Assembly (NCBI GenBank): GCA_947846985.1 | Contig: CANTUZ010000012.1 | Coordinates: 21,228,135 to 21,292,134 of the forward strand | DNA: 64,000 bases | Direction: 5' to 3' | Source of the DNA: Fratercula arctica | Lineage: Eukaryota; Chordata; Aves; Charadriiformes; Alcidae | Made by a program: the position numbers and the translations under genes | Shown here: positions 1 through 14,189 of the stretch, in pieces | Layout of the letters: the number at the start of each line of letters is the position of its first letter | Position numbering within the stretch: the first letter of the stretch is position 1 | The notes under the pieces: model-generated | Told to the model about the DNA's origin: nothing | The model's input: the letters and a program-made list of their open reading frames with translations, nothing else | The model's database searches: none

Positions 1-150
1 GAACGGCGGCGGGCGCGGGGAGTGAGGCGCCTCGGAGCCGCTCCGCGGGGAGGGAGCTCGCCTCGGCACCGGTTCCCCACTGCCTGATGCAAAATCCCTA
101 CGTGCCGCTTTGCCTTGGCGAAATGAGCATCGAAGCCCCCCGTAAGGAGC
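1..150. promoter_or_regulatory. edge of a CpG-rich island, probably near the upstream PLPPR4 promoter/first exon
   Basis: The first 75 bases are strongly GC- and CpG-rich (many CGGCG, GCGCGG and CCGC groups), and composition falls to AT-rich by 150. Bird genes often have such islands at their 5' ends, and the first coding exon of PLPPR4 must lie upstream of 14812. A donor-like CGTAAGG sits at 141-147. No part of the expected N-terminal peptide is readable here, so this may be the 3' flank of exon 1 or an unrelated island. Confidence 0.4.
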
Positions 151-835
151 AGGCATAAATTAACCTCTTCCTTGCAGTCTTTTCAAGTGGGAATTATTTC
201 TACGAATTATTCAGAAAATGAAAGGGTTGCTCAACTAAATCATGCTATGTGCACAGGAACCTCTCGGAGGGAAGACATGTTTCAAGAAGGGCTGGCTTCT
301 AGGCAAATGGTGCTTGCGGTGCTTTGGTAGGATAAAAATCACATTCATAAGGGAATGCTTAGGAAAATAGAAATGTTCTCAAAATTATAATCTGTGGTAT
401 GTTTTTACTGACTCCTGGATTACATGCTTCCTCTAACAGAGCTAGAAGTGCCTGTTTTGAAAATGGAACGAGGTTCTCGGCACATCTTAAAGAGCAAAAC
501 CTGCTATGGCTGCTCCACTGGTAGCAGGTGGAGTTGCAGAGGCACTCGCTGCTTGGTGTGTCGCTTGGAGGCATTCAGCCCCAGAGAAAGTACAGTCACG
601 TATGCACTTGTATAAGATCACAAGTAGAAACAGTTTAGGCTTAAGGAGATTTGTGTGATGTGAATTTGTTTAATGGCACAGCAGTAAGAGGGAAGTAAAA
701 ATGTTTTATGGATTGAGCAGTGTTTCAGGTGACCCCACTGACAGGGGAGTGACTGAGGCACTTTGAGGCACCACGTAACTTACCTCAGAGAGAGACCGTG
801 AAAATAACGTGAAGATCAAATATGAGATCAAATAT

Positions 836-1036
836 GAGGAAAAACTTCTTTACGGTGAGGGTGACAGAGCACTGGAACAGGCTGCCCGGGGAGGTTGTGG
901 AGTCCCCTTCTCTGGAGACTTTCAAGACCTGCCTGGATGCAGTCCAGAGTAATGTGCTCTGGGCAATCCAGCTTTAGCAGGGGAGTTGGACTAGATGATC
1001 TCTAGAGGTCCCTTCCAACTCTGAAAAATTCTGTGA
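836..1036 (+). mobile_element. CR1 LINE 3' fragment
   Basis: A 5'-truncated CR1 in sense orientation. It has the typical CR1 3' block: CTTCTTTACGGTGAGGGTGA, then CACTGGAACAGGCTGCCCGG, GAGGTTGTGGAGTCCCCTTC and GGTCCCTTCCAACTCTG, ending in ATTCTGTGA. It carries GAGTCCCC and a single ATTCTGTGA unit, unlike the copies at 40.8 and 49.1 kb, so it is from a different and probably older subfamily. Just upstream, GATCAAATATGA is repeated twice in tandem. Confidence 0.9.
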
Positions 1037-4000
1037 ACTTAATGGTAAAATATGGTGTAAGTTAACTGTAATTTGTATGCTAAATAAAGGCATAAAATTA
1101 TATACAATACTTAATGTATAAAATATTAAAATATAAGCATTGGGTAAAATATAAAGCAAAAATTATTTTCTTTCAGGTGCACCTGAAGGACTTTGGAGGT
1201 TCTCTGGGAGGCAGAAGGGGTCAGGTTGAGAAAGGATTTTAGGTAATAGCAGAGTGTCTCTGTCCCTTGTGCTCCCTAAGCACCTGGACATGGTCAGGAG
1301 CTAACCCAAAGTAAGCTGTACCAAGTGGAAAGTTTTGCAGAGGCTGGTTATATGGAACCATCAGATGCAGCCTATCAATGTAATTAGGCCTGCTCAAGAG
1401 AAGCCCTTTGATGGAAGGCGCTTGCCATGCCATATATCTTATGTTAGCCTTGTATAGGAGGGAGAGGTCAAGCTTGGAGAAGCCCCTAAAAACAGATAGG
1501 GGCTTCCTCGCTCTCTGTGCTATCTTTGGGAATCCAAACAGGACAGGAGATTGCTGGACTTCAGCTTGGGCATAACTCTCTTGCAAGACACAATGTAGAG
1601 ATCCTGCGAGACACTACAGAACTGTGCTGTTTGGTGGGCTGTGCTTTGGCCTGCAGCAAGATGGGATGAAATACAGAGCAGCAGCACAAAATGTGTGCCT
1701 GCTGCTCAAAAGGGTTGCCTTATATAATATTAATTGCATACTTATAGTTCCTTCAGAAGCTCCCTGTAGCTGTTAAAGGAATAAGGCCAAAGATTTTGCG
1801 AGCAATGGAGAACTTCAGCTGACCTCTGTGTGCAGCTGCCACAGGAAGCAGGCGAGTTCTCCACTCTGGTGTGGACTCCTAAGACCTTCAGCAAGTCATT
1901 TACAAGCTAGATCTAAAAAGAGGTGGAGATGTCTTCAACACCCAGCTGCACTGAGAGGGAGTTAGAATCCTCACTTAAGGGAATGGTCTCCTAATGAACT
2001 TTTAGGATTTCTATGTTAGTCACAGGAGCAGAGTCTAGAGCCTGTGCGAGCCCTTCTCCCCCAGGAGCAAGTTCTAATTGTTGAACTGCAGACTTATGGC
2101 CCCTGTTGAACCAATGAACATGTAGGTATTTCATACAAGTAAAACAAACATCAAGAGAAAAAACTGACTACAATACACCTGAGCCTAAACATTGATTAGG
2201 AAACTCTTTGGTGAGTTATTAGCCCTCTCCCATTACACAGCAGGAGGATTTGAAACCATTTCCCACATTTTAGTTGAGTACTCAAATCACTCAAGTGAAA
2301 GGGTGACAACAATTCATATGCTATTTAGAAAGAAACACTTACCTTGTGTTACTTGTGTACACCCACCCTGCGTTTACCCACACACGCACTAATTCTAATC
2401 AGACTAATGAGAATGCCTTTCTAGAGCTCTGTAGCACAGGCAGATGCCAGCACTTCAACAGCATCAGAAAAAGGAAATGATGGCTTAGATTCTTCTGCTG
2501 TGATTGGTTCAAGGAGAGCCAAAGATTTGAGTTGTTCCTCATAAAGAGGGATTTAATCAAAGATAATTTAATTGCAATGAGAAGTTTGCACATGTAAGGG
2601 ACAGAGTCGCCCAGTGTGGATTTCCTTTGTAAGCAGGAGGTAAGTTCCTAATGTGATCCAACAGCTAACTGCTTAAAACCAAAACTTACCCAATTTAATT
2701 AAGGCTCTCTGATTTTTAAAGCTTTTAATTTCATGAATGGTGGTTGAATGGATGATGGGAAACAGGCTTTCAGCCTCTTTCCTCTGAATGCTGTCTATTC
2801 TTTTGTGGGTTTTTTGTTTCTGCCACTCAGTTTAATTTTCCCTGTCCCATTCATAGTCCCTCCCCACCTTGAATTGCAATAAAAAAAAGATAGCACATTA
2901 GGTTTGCACCTTCAAAGAAGAAAATTGGGGTTTGCTGTCATCCATTTTACATCAAGACTTAGGAGGTGGTGTAGGCCAAAGGAAAAGCAGACTATTTGGA
3001 AAATACATTACAAAAAAAGTGCTGCTTTTTCTCTCAAACACTAGACAAAAGGAAAGAGATGGAAAAAAGAATGTTGGGTCAAGGAGAAAGTCAAAATTCC
3101 AAAGAGATAAGAAAGGGATGCATTTATGTTACAGAAACAAAATATATTACACAGTTAAAGAGTGAAAAAAATATCTGTAACAACTTATATAATTCAGGCA
3201 TGCAGAACGAGTGAAGACAGATTCTCTGCTTCAGAAGGACCTTATCTTTAGAAATAGCAGCAAACAAATAGAGTTCTGACACTGAGGGTTTTCTGCTATT
3301 AATATCCTTAAGAATGTGTTATGAATGAGACTTAACTCCTGTAAATGAATGTGTTTGCTAGCAGCAACTTTCAGGATTGGATAAAATATGATTACATAGA
3401 ATGTATGTGGGCCAACTGATGGTTAACTTCAAAAGAAATACTCTGGGCCTGATGTATGTTTCAGTCTAATTTAAGAATAATTCCAATTAGCAGATTTTAC
3501 CAACAACAGAGTTAAAACGTAGGACCAATATGCCCCTCTTAAGACCATTGTTATCACTACAGCTATTCTTCATTTGCACAGGAAAAGCAAAAGGGGAACT
3601 GGGCTACAGCTTTGGAAGACAGAAATGAAAAGGAAATAAAATGAAGAGATGAAGCTTCTAAAAAATATGGATGGCTCATTCTCTAAAAACAGAGGCAAAC
3701 AAATGAGTATTACGAAATAAATCAACACATTTTTAATTACCTATTTTCAAGTTTCATGATTCATAACAGGAAATAACTTGATGATTTATCGTATGTATCA
3801 TAAGAATGTTTTAGAGGTTATTTTAAAGCGCTGGTAATACTTCTGCTTAGGAGAGCCTCTGATCTGGGGCTCCTGAGAGATTAATAGTTTTAGATTGCCT
3901 TGCGCATCACGCTCACCTGAAGCACATGGTAATTGGCACTGCCAGGCAGTTTGGCCTGTTTCGGTCCTAATTATGCTTGTGGCATTTTAGGGTTCTGTAG

Positions 4001-7000
4001 ACTGTATGGGTTATCTGAGCTTCATTTGCATAGCTGAGAAAGACAAAACTTGCCATGAAAATTCATAGTCCCTCTGGTCTAGGGGGAATTCATTTTCATG
4101 GTAAAAAGTCTACATGCCTCTGGGAGGTATTGAATATTAGTATTCCCAGAATAAGTTTTGCTTGTTGTTAACTGACTTTCTTTTCAGCATATTCAGAGCT
4201 TATCATAAGTATTTTCACTTACAGAAGAAATACAGATGTCTTGCATTTTAATATGAATCTGGAAAACTTCCAGGGTTATGTAGTTTCTGTTCCTGGCAGA
4301 ATGGTCACACTTTAGAGGCAGGACAGACAGATACATTTCTTCTTGATGAAGGAAAAAGACTGTCTTTCTCCATGCTATCCCACTTCAAAAACTCCTGGTT
4401 TAAATTCTGTTTTTGCAGAAGTCGCTATGAATTTTGCCTTGAACTTCAGTGGCACTATTTCTTCATCCTGTGCCCCAGATGTGGGAAGGTGGTGTCAATC
4501 TGAATGACTTGATGCACTTATTCTCCAGCTAAATTGTGTTCCTGTGGCACAGTCTTCCTTTGATGGATGCTTAACTTACATTGTCTGAAACATCTCCAAT
4601 TTTAGTCAATGTCCCTTGTACAGTTAAATTTTTTCCGTACATTGTCTTCTAGACTCTTGTGTATGATGCATGCATACAGATACAGGTAGCTTCTTTTTCC
4701 GGAGCACAGCCTGGAGGCAATCATGCCAGAATTGTTTGGAAACACTTCTTTCAGTACTGGAAGACCAGTTACCTTTCTTGTTCCCCAAAGGAGCTGGAAT
4801 TCCCACCTTCAGAAAGCACAGAGATCTATTATCGTTGTAGAACTCCAGACTGCAGAACGCAGGAGGTCATCAGCTTCCATGGAAATAACTGCATGTAGAG
4901 AATGTTCACTGTGTCTCAGCACCAGATGCTTTATTTCCTTTTGTTTCTAACATACACTGACAGAGCTAGGTTTGAAACATCAAATGTTTGTACCCATCAC
5001 TTGGTAGCTCAGTGCCACTTCTCAGTCACATCTGGAATTTTTTTGCAGCTATTCAGCCATGCATGACCCACCACATTTAAATTATGCACTTTGTCACCTG
5101 CCAGTCATGTACAGGTGTGACTGCAAAAGACACAAAAAGCCAAGGGAGTGCAGTGATTAGAATAAGAGTAGAGGGAGAGTAGACTATAGGGCTAAATCTT
5201 TCTTCCTAAGAACAGGATGTTTTGGCCTAGTGTAAGAGTTAAGTACACCGATGTGTCTTAGAGGCACAGCATAGTCGCATTTATCTCTAGATAGGTTTTC
5301 TGTTATGCTTAAATTAGCCTTGGGGGGTGAACCAACAAAAAACCCCAACTGTAGAAGATGAAATTATCCCCATACTGTGGAAGTAGCATAATGCTTTCCA
5401 AATACATTGTTTTTTCTCTCAAAAGAGTCAACCATGTGTGAGGGCAGAGGAAGAAGGAGAAATACACTTAACAGTCTGCTCATTGAGCTGACCTTGTCAT
5501 GTGTCTGACACACAGAGGATGGATGTCAGATTTGTTTATAACAGTGCATGAGAGATCAGCATCCCCAAAATATTAAGAGGCTATCTGAGGCCTGAGGAGG
5601 CTGCTATGCATTCAAAGCAGCTACGTAGTTCATTGGCCAAGTCATCAATGTTACAACCTCTACATCACTTCTGTGCTTATGGATGAGCTGTACAGCCTGC
5701 ATACTACCAGCTTTGAGCTCTGATGAGTGTCAGGCCTGTGACAAGGCTGTCCTGGGGAAAAAAAATGCAAATGCCACATGTTAGATCTCCCTCTGTGTTT
5801 GGCTACTTGCTTGGCAAGTACAGAGTTTGATCAGTTCATAGTGAAAGAAAGCCCTGCCCCCTTTTTAGTCCTACACCATCCTAACATCCCAGTAGTAAAA
5901 GGAGGCCTGAAAATGTTAGAAATTAAAGGACACTCATTTTTCCAAATGATTACCTCTTCCAAAAGTAGAAAGAAATTATACCCCTCTCTGGGATTTTCTT
6001 CTATAATTGTTAAAGATCTGTTACTCTGCAGCCAAAATTAATAAAGAACAGCCTATTGTGGAACCTCATGTACACAGAAGCTGAGCTGTCCAAACATTGA
6101 ATCTTGACTGATGATGTTGTCACTTAAAAGTTCAATTTATAGGGAGTTCAGATGTGGCAAAACAGCATGGGAGTAAGCCACTGGAGAAGGGCTGGCACCC
6201 ACAGAATTTTTTTTGTGTGTATGTCAACCAGTGTGTTTTAGAGAGTAGAATGAATTGTAGTATTGTGTAGGGATTGGCAGCTTTGTCCCCTAGAGATGGG
6301 GTTTTCAAGGAAACTTCTAGCTGAAGTTTGGTAATGCTGACCCGAAAACAACCACCTTTTTTTGAAGTGTTGCTGTTCTTGATTTACCGTAACCTTGCAG
6401 CAGGAGCATAAAAGAAGTTTCATAATCAACAGTACATGTAATATCCTAAATCTCATTGTTTGTAATTATTCATTGGTTGTAACTAATCATTAATTTAATC
6501 AATAATAATAATAATTAACTTTAATCATAATTAATATAATGAATCATCAATTATGTTTGAAGTCACACTGGAAGGACATACAGTAATGGTGGGGTTTGTG
6601 TCGTAAAATTTCTGCCTAAGGATTTGCTTTCTATTTAAGCACATATACTTAATTAAATTGAAATATTTTAAAGGTATTTTTGGATTATTCCTGTCTGAGA
6701 ATATTTTTGTTAAACAATTTTTATTTTGTCGGTTTCTCCCTGTGTAATGGCTGCTTCACGTACGTTTATAAAAAAAAAGAAAGAAGCACTTTTTAGGATT
6801 ATCATGCATTCAGCATGACTGAGATTTCTGAAATAACTAGGAATTTTATCACTGATGTATCACCTCTATTTTTGGTCTTACACATACTGAGAGGTTTTCT
6901 ATTAAGATTTGGCAAAAGATCAAGAGGTTTGAGGAGTTGCAGAAAGATATCTGTTGTATTTCTAAAACTAGACTCTAATTGGCAGTCACTGAACAATTCA

Positions 7001-8779
7001 ATTAAACTCTGAAATCAATGCTGGAAATAAGGATAACTTAATAATCTCAATGATACCTGAGATTTGAAATTAAACTGTGAGTTGAAATCAAATCCAATAG
7101 TGTTAAATCTAGGAGGAGAAAGACCATCATATCATGTCACTCCAATTAGTTTCCACAAAACTTAGACAATGGTGAGGTAAAACTCCTTTAGAGAAAAGAC
7201 CGGTCCCTTACAGCTTTGGGCCAGATGAAACCTGCATCCAAAACACGGGCAAGAAGCATCAAAAACTTGAGTTCAGAGAGAAAAGCAAAAACCGTTTATA
7301 CAGATGCAAATTTTAGACTTCTGAAAAGCCTGAACACCCTCTCTTATAAGCCTGAGGCATTTCAGATTTGAGTTTAGAACATAAAAAAATCTGGCTTTCA
7401 GGTCAAGCAAGTCCCCTACTCTACAGCCATCCTGTGCTTAGTACCGTCTCTTCAAAAGTCCTCATGACAGTCCAGTTTGCAATGCATTTGAGCTTGTGCT
7501 TTGTCTTAATCCCAGCCCTGCACAGCAGTCTGACTGATGGTGAAGGTACTGCACTCCTGTACCTAAGCAGAAGCCTTGGTGAGGAGCCCATCAGTTCTCA
7601 AAAACAAGAGAAAATGGCAGAATTTGGGCTGATACCATTTTTTCTTCCTTACCTATTTCTGGAAGGTATTCAATCATAGTCATGACCTCAGTATTCATTC
7701 CTGTCTGGATAAAAGAGACCTGTCCTCCTTCCATTCTCTCCTCCTGTCTTTTGTGAATCTCACAGCAAAGTACAACAGGACAACAGCCAGGGTGGTTGAA
7801 AGCTGCAATTGCTGTTAGTAGTGGGCTAAGAACAGGAATACCTTGTCTCCTCCAACCCACAACAGCCCTTTTTTTTGTCTCATCCATCTGTTGTTGCCTT
7901 GTCATTTAGACCATGAATTCTCTGGCACAAAGACTGACATTTATGATACATTTTAATAGAATCTTCCACAATGCTACACAGTGCTAACTGTGTTAGCAGT
8001 GCTAACACAACATAGTTATTAAATAGATCGTCCTTCTCCCAAGCACTTAGCTGGTATTTTTTCCATGACGAGAAACCAATGGCATCCATTAGCTATCTTT
8101 CTGAGGCAATCCTGTTTATTTACTTGATTGCTTACAAAGATTCCCCAATTCCCAGAAAATAAGAGAAACACCGGCATGCAGCTCCTGTGTTCAGGAACTT
8201 CTTGCTTCGTCTGGAAGGGCTGCAGAACGACCTAAAGATCTAAGAATTTATTGGCCATCCAAGTCTAAAAATTATTTACAAAATATAAAAGATCCAAATA
8301 GCATATCAGGCATCCCTTAACCCTTTTTCAGAGGTGGGCTAGTCATATTATCTTTATTCTGCATCTGGCTAGTCATGTCTTGACTTCCTTGGAGAGCTAC
8401 ATACATACCGCTTCTCTCTTTTCTGCTTATCTTTTATACACGCAGGTAAAACTAATCAATTCCACAGCCTTTGTATTTACATCCAGTCTCAAGAAAAATC
8501 ACTCAAGTCATTCTGGCCAGCACACCGAGCCGTGACTTAAATATTTGACTGTAATTACAAGAGAGGCATTTCATTTTTCCCCCCACTTAGCCTGACTGAA
8601 ATATAGCCCAGGCTAATCACTTTTGTAAACCATACTTAAAGAGTGTCTGCTGGTAACTGCCAAAACAGCCTAATAGAACAGTACCACAGGATCTGGATAT
8701 GAGTTCACAATAAGGAGAAATGCCTGTAGTACATTTTAGCAAAGCAAAGAGAGGTCACATAACTGCAACCTAAACAGGT

Positions 8780-8957
8780 TCATAGAATCATAGGATGGCT
8801 TAGGTTGGAAGGGACTTTAAATATCATTTAGTTCCAACGCCCCTGGCCATGGGCAGGGACACCTCCCACTAGACCAGGCGGCTCAACGCCCCATCCAGCC
8901 TGGCCTTGAACATTTCCAGGGATGGGGCATCCACAACTTCTCTGGGCAACCTGTTCA
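8780..8957 (-). mobile_element. CR1 LINE 3' fragment
   Basis: A reverse-orientation CR1 3' end. It opens with TCATAGAATCATAGGATGG and continues through GGTTGGAAGGGACTTTAAAT, CCATGGGCAGGGACACCTCC and CATCCAGCCTGGCCTTGAAC. Similarity stops after GGGCAACCTGTTC at about 8957, the 5' truncation point. Confidence 0.93.
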
Positions 8958-11900
8958 TGCCTTTGCTATGTGACATGCTCATAAAGCCCATGGATTTTAA
9001 GATGTTATTCTCCTGAAGATAAATATGGACTCTCTGCTTAGTTAAGTGCTGTCACAAGAGTTAGATATTTAACTACCAGTGTACAGTTTTAGCGAAAGGG
9101 AATTTAGAGAAGCTACTAATTGCCAGAGAGTTTTGAATTATGTATGTATCCAGTCGCATATTCTTTCCATGTAACAGAGAAATGGGGGTGGGGTGGCAGA
9201 AATAAGTGTATGCTTATTTGTTGCTTTTCTTTTTGGTTTGAGCCTCACTGTCTCCGTAGTGTCATTTAGGAAACCATCAATAATATCTGATTGCTACTGA
9301 CTTGCCTATAACACTTGCAGAGAGAATGTCATTTTAGTGAAGCTTTGATTATTTGGAAATTCTCCAAGGAGAGAGAGGACTCTGAATTTTAAATTTAGGG
9401 GTCTGCAGAGACCCTGTGGAATAGTAAAGTTAAAGGTACTACATTTTAACTCAAGAGCAAGCAGTTTAGTGTTTCCTTCAAAGCAATAGGGTGTGTGCCT
9501 GGTGGAAGGCCAGAGACAAAAGCCCCAGATGCTGACCTGTCCAAAGGAGAACCTTGTGCTATTTACAGTTCAATCCACTCCAATAAGGCTTTCCTTCTAA
9601 GGCTTGGCCTTCCACTGCCCCATTTCCAAGACCTCTGCTGTCATACCAGACCTGTATTCCTGCATTACAGACGGCACAATACAGGATAAGAGATGGGGCG
9701 TATGCTGGTACTGGAGACCTCAAGGTTATAAACAACTCCCCCAATGGTCAGATAAAGAAATGCAGAACTGCAGCTCGCAAAACTGATTTTAGGGGTAACA
9801 GAGTACAAAGAACAAGTATCCAACATATGTAAACTATGCCACATATAGTAAATTGGAATGTAATGTGAAAAGAGACCAAAAGAGAAAGAGGAAGGCATAA
9901 AAGCACATTAGCGAACACAAAAATGAACCCAAGTGGTTCCTACAGTGAGGAAGAATTGCCATCAACATCGTACTGGTCCTGACAAAGGATTTGAGATGTG
10001 CTACACTGGAGTGATAAATAGCTCATTTTGTACAGAATAACTAGTTGTTACTACTAGATATAAAAATCATGCAGTGTCGTACCATACAAAGATATGTGAA
10101 AGTAAAACAAATTAGGCATAGCCTAATTTCTAAGGTCATTAGAAAAATTGCTGTTACAATTAAACCAAATGAAAACAAAGTTCCAGGCAGGTCAAGACAA
10201 GTACAGACAAAGCACGTTTGACAAGCCCCAGTCCTGAGTCCTTGCAAACTCAGTACAAAATCTTGTGGCTTGTTAGTAGCAATGACAACACTGTATTTAG
10301 TGGGCTACAGCTCTACAGGTTCCTCTTTTCATGCATTTGAAGCCATGGAAAATTAATCATAGGGTAATTTAACAGAAGTGTTTCCATCTACCTGGGGGTG
10401 TCACAGCAAGTTTGGGCCTGGTGGCTCCAACTTGCGGGGTTTGGGCAGGACCAGCATGGCTTCCACGCGTAGGTTATATCGTATGACCAGCAACAAATGG
10501 GGCTGGCACTGTGGGTCCTGGATAATCTTAATCCTCAGAAGTAAACCAGGAGCACCCCAAAACAGCCACAGGAGCAATCACATCATGTCCCACAGAAGAA
10601 GTGCGCAACCTCAACAGCTGTTATCTCCTACCTCTGAACTCCTCTCACAGCCATCTCTTCTTTCATTTCTATGCAATATATGATAATACGTGTTGTGGCT
10701 CTTGTCCAGGAGGAAGATTTGTTACATATCCCATCAGTTCAGAGAAGTTATTGTGCTATTGAATGCTCTTTTGGTTTGGCCTGCACTATGTAATAAACAG
10801 GAGATTTTCACCTTTTACTTTTCTCCTTACAAGATCTCTAGGTATTTATATCCTTGTTGACCTCTTGGGAATAGAAATCATCTTTTCTCATGCTTCCTAG
10901 CTCAATACAGCAAAATCTTTTTAAATATTAATAACATTATTATTAATAGCAAAGTCCTGTGGCTTAATAAAGGCCCTTAACTTACAGTTTAAGAAAACAA
11001 AAGGACGAAAAAGAAAAAAATCTTTTCTTTAAAAAATAAATTAACCCCAAATCAAACCTTTTCAGCAGCTATGCTGATTATGGTCCTGACTTTAAGACTC
11101 TGAGCCAAACAGAGGTTGATCACTTGGGTAAAACTCTACATTTAGAGGTCTAAATTACAAGCTAAAGAGGGATCTCTTTCCATTAGCCAACCAAGGAAGT
11201 AAGAGTATAAAGACTTATTAGTCGAGCTAGGTGAACTGAGGTTGGGGTTTTTATTATTCTAATTAGGAACAGGAAAATTCCTATTCTATTTTGTAATTAA
11301 AACAATACATATTCTACCATCTAATTATATTTGACATTTTCAAGGTGTTGGGAGCTGAAGTCTATAATTACAGAACTACTGCTGCCTTAAGCAGAACACT
11401 CCATAAATATTCATATATTAGATAGCCAGTTATACTGTTTAGAAGATTTTAGAAACGTTTGCTTTTTTTTTTTAGAAACGTTAGACTTTTAGAAGACGCA
11501 TTTTATATTTGTATTTTTAAAAAGATAGGAAGAAAAATGTCCTATGGGATCTGACATACTGTATATAGCAAAGTGACTATAAACCTATTCATTAGTATTA
11601 CAAGCAGTCACGTTGGAGATTCATAGGGTTTAGAATTATTTCTTTTCTTTTAGCAGAATGGATAATTACAGTCAGAAATAATATGGGAGTCCTGTAGTGA
11701 AGTCATAAGACAGTGAAATGCAATTCTTACGATTCCTTGATTTTGTAATTAACAATAAAATTACAGCTTACATACAGTAATTAAAAAAAAATGTTAACCA
11801 CATATTTTAGTGTCTCACAATAAAATATAGCTTCATATATCACCTATTTTTGATAGTTCAATATTGCCATTTGAAACAGTTGCCTGCCTAAGAATACCAT

Positions 11901-12719
11901 AATCAAAGTGGAGGTGGACTTGTGGGTAATGCAAAGCCTGTTGTTCAAGGAGAGGCTTTCCTTTTCTTGACATTTGAGAAATGGAAAAATACACAATGAA
12001 GATGAAACTCTGCAAGGTGTTCCATGAGTCTGCCTGCTCTGTGTTCCCATTCTAGGAAATGAACCTTTGGGGACATCTCGATAAAAGGACATAATTTCTG
12101 AAAAGAAGGGCAATGGGCACTTTGCCTATTTTGTCCATTTAGTTCATTGTTATAGGTTTGTGTCCTGTTATAAGATGCTTTGCCCCATGGGACCTGGATC
12201 CTGGCTAAGTCATTAGGTATAACTTTCAAGTAGTTAATAATAAAAGACATTGCAAATGTTTCAAGAGCTAAATGCTGTGCAGAAGTGGAGTTGCAACACG
12301 TGTGAGTTCAAATGCTGTCCAGAATTTTGGTGACCAAGCAAAAGCAGCATAGACTCGGCACAAGCTCCCCGCACACCAATGCAGCGTGCACTGTGCTAGC
12401 CTTCTGGTCAGGAGGCCCCTTATCCCAAACAACTCCACAGTCTCTGTGCAGGCAGGTGTGGAGAGAAGGGCACCCAGTCCCACAACAATCTCAATTACTC
12501 CCAGAGTATGAAGACTTTAGGGAAGTCCTCTTTTACCCGTGCACATCTCTATAATGACTAGAAACAGTCTTGCCCATGTTGACTAATCATGCATGCTTGC
12601 ATTATGGTCAATCAGGGACTGCATCCAGCAGGAAGTGAGAAGTAGTATTATATAATGCATCCAGCTAAAGAATTGGACTTCTTCCTGTGATGGGCAGGAA
12701 GCAGGACTCAATTCAATTA

Positions 12720-12910
12720 CATTGTTTATAATTATTCCATAGATATTATATGTCATACTATATAATAGTTGTATTATATATTATGTATTCACATAATATG
12801 TATTACATATTGTATATGTTATATGCTATACGTAATATGTATGTGTAATATAGTACATGAGTGCAGATATACATGTATGTTTGGGTTTTATATATACACA
12901 CACACACACT
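12720..12910. repeat. AT-rich self-complementary tract ending in (TA)n(CA)n microsatellite
   Basis: The stretch is almost pure A/T with many TATA/ATAT palindromic words (TATATAATAG, TTATATATTATG, ATAATATGTATTACATATTG) and ends with TATATATACACACACACAC at 12889-12909. It could form local hairpins. No function is implied. Confidence 0.7.
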
Positions 12911-14189
12911 ACTTGCTGAAGCAAACTTGATGCCTGGTGTTATTTTTGTAATGCTCATAGCACTTAGGGATGCCAATACAGATTCCCTCCCTTTCTACAC
13001 AATCACAGTCTCTATACTATGTGACATAACAACGCAATCAACTTTTAAACTTAGACAACCAGACAGGCAAAATTCCTCCATTCTCCACCTTCTGCAGATT
13101 TTGCTTAGAACACTTTGAAGATACAACTCACCCTTTTCAAATCTGTCCTTCAGCACATCAAAGATAAGCTGTTCTTTTCAAACAAAACCTAAGCTGTATT
13201 AAACAATGTTTCAGTGAAATTTAGCTAGAACCCTCCTTCTTTAACCACCCAGAATTACATTTTATGCACAAAAAGTCTGCATTTTAAAAGCCCAATGTTT
13301 AAAAATCTGAAAATGGCCAGTTAATGCAAGAAACCATTGTCCCTCTGCCATATATAGCAGATTTTATTCATCATTTTTCCAATATACATATTTATCCAGT
13401 TTTACCTCTGCCTTTTTATTCCATTGTAGAATGGGATGAATGACATTGATGTTAATCAATCAATTATTTTTGTAAATGTGTACTGAACATTGCAAGAGTA
13501 ATATAATCTAAGTATGCCCAAAATTATGTTAGGAGAATCCCTTTTCTTCGTAATGTGAGGTGCTAGATGTAAAAGAGGAGGGCTTTTTCTCAAGAGATGT
13601 GATACAGCCTTATCAGATTTTTATGATTTTATCTAAGTGAATCTATTTAGCAGTTGCAAGATTTTACTTTTCAGCTGCAGCTAAGAGTGAGGAAAGGTTA
13701 ATGTGAGAGCCATCTTACAAAGAAAAAAGAAAAGGAAGAAGATAGGCAGTTCATGTCATATCATCCTTAGGTACCTTCATTGCAGTAGAGACACAGGGAA
13801 AGAGTCGTTGCATCTCAGTGAAGGAGCAAGCAGTTGTTCTAATGTTGCCTTGTTCGGTGAGGACTCTGGGAAATAACAAACAAAAAATGTTTCTGAGCAT
13901 TTACTAGGAGGATACAGAGAATAATCACATGCTGCTGGTCACCTCTGAATACCTCAATGCCCACCCTGGGGGGAGGGCTGCTCTCTCTGTTCACTTGTAA
14001 ACCAACAGCTTCAAAATGCCTTTTTGCTTTTCCGTCTCTGGAACAACTTCCTTCTACAGAGGCTTACTGGTTGAATCTGTGCTTTCAGGAGCTGGTGACA
14101 AGCTGGGGTGAATTTATCCCCAGAGGGGCCAACTTCACTCTTAGTAAATCACTGGAAGTAATCACAAAGGCTAAAATCGCTAAATAGCT

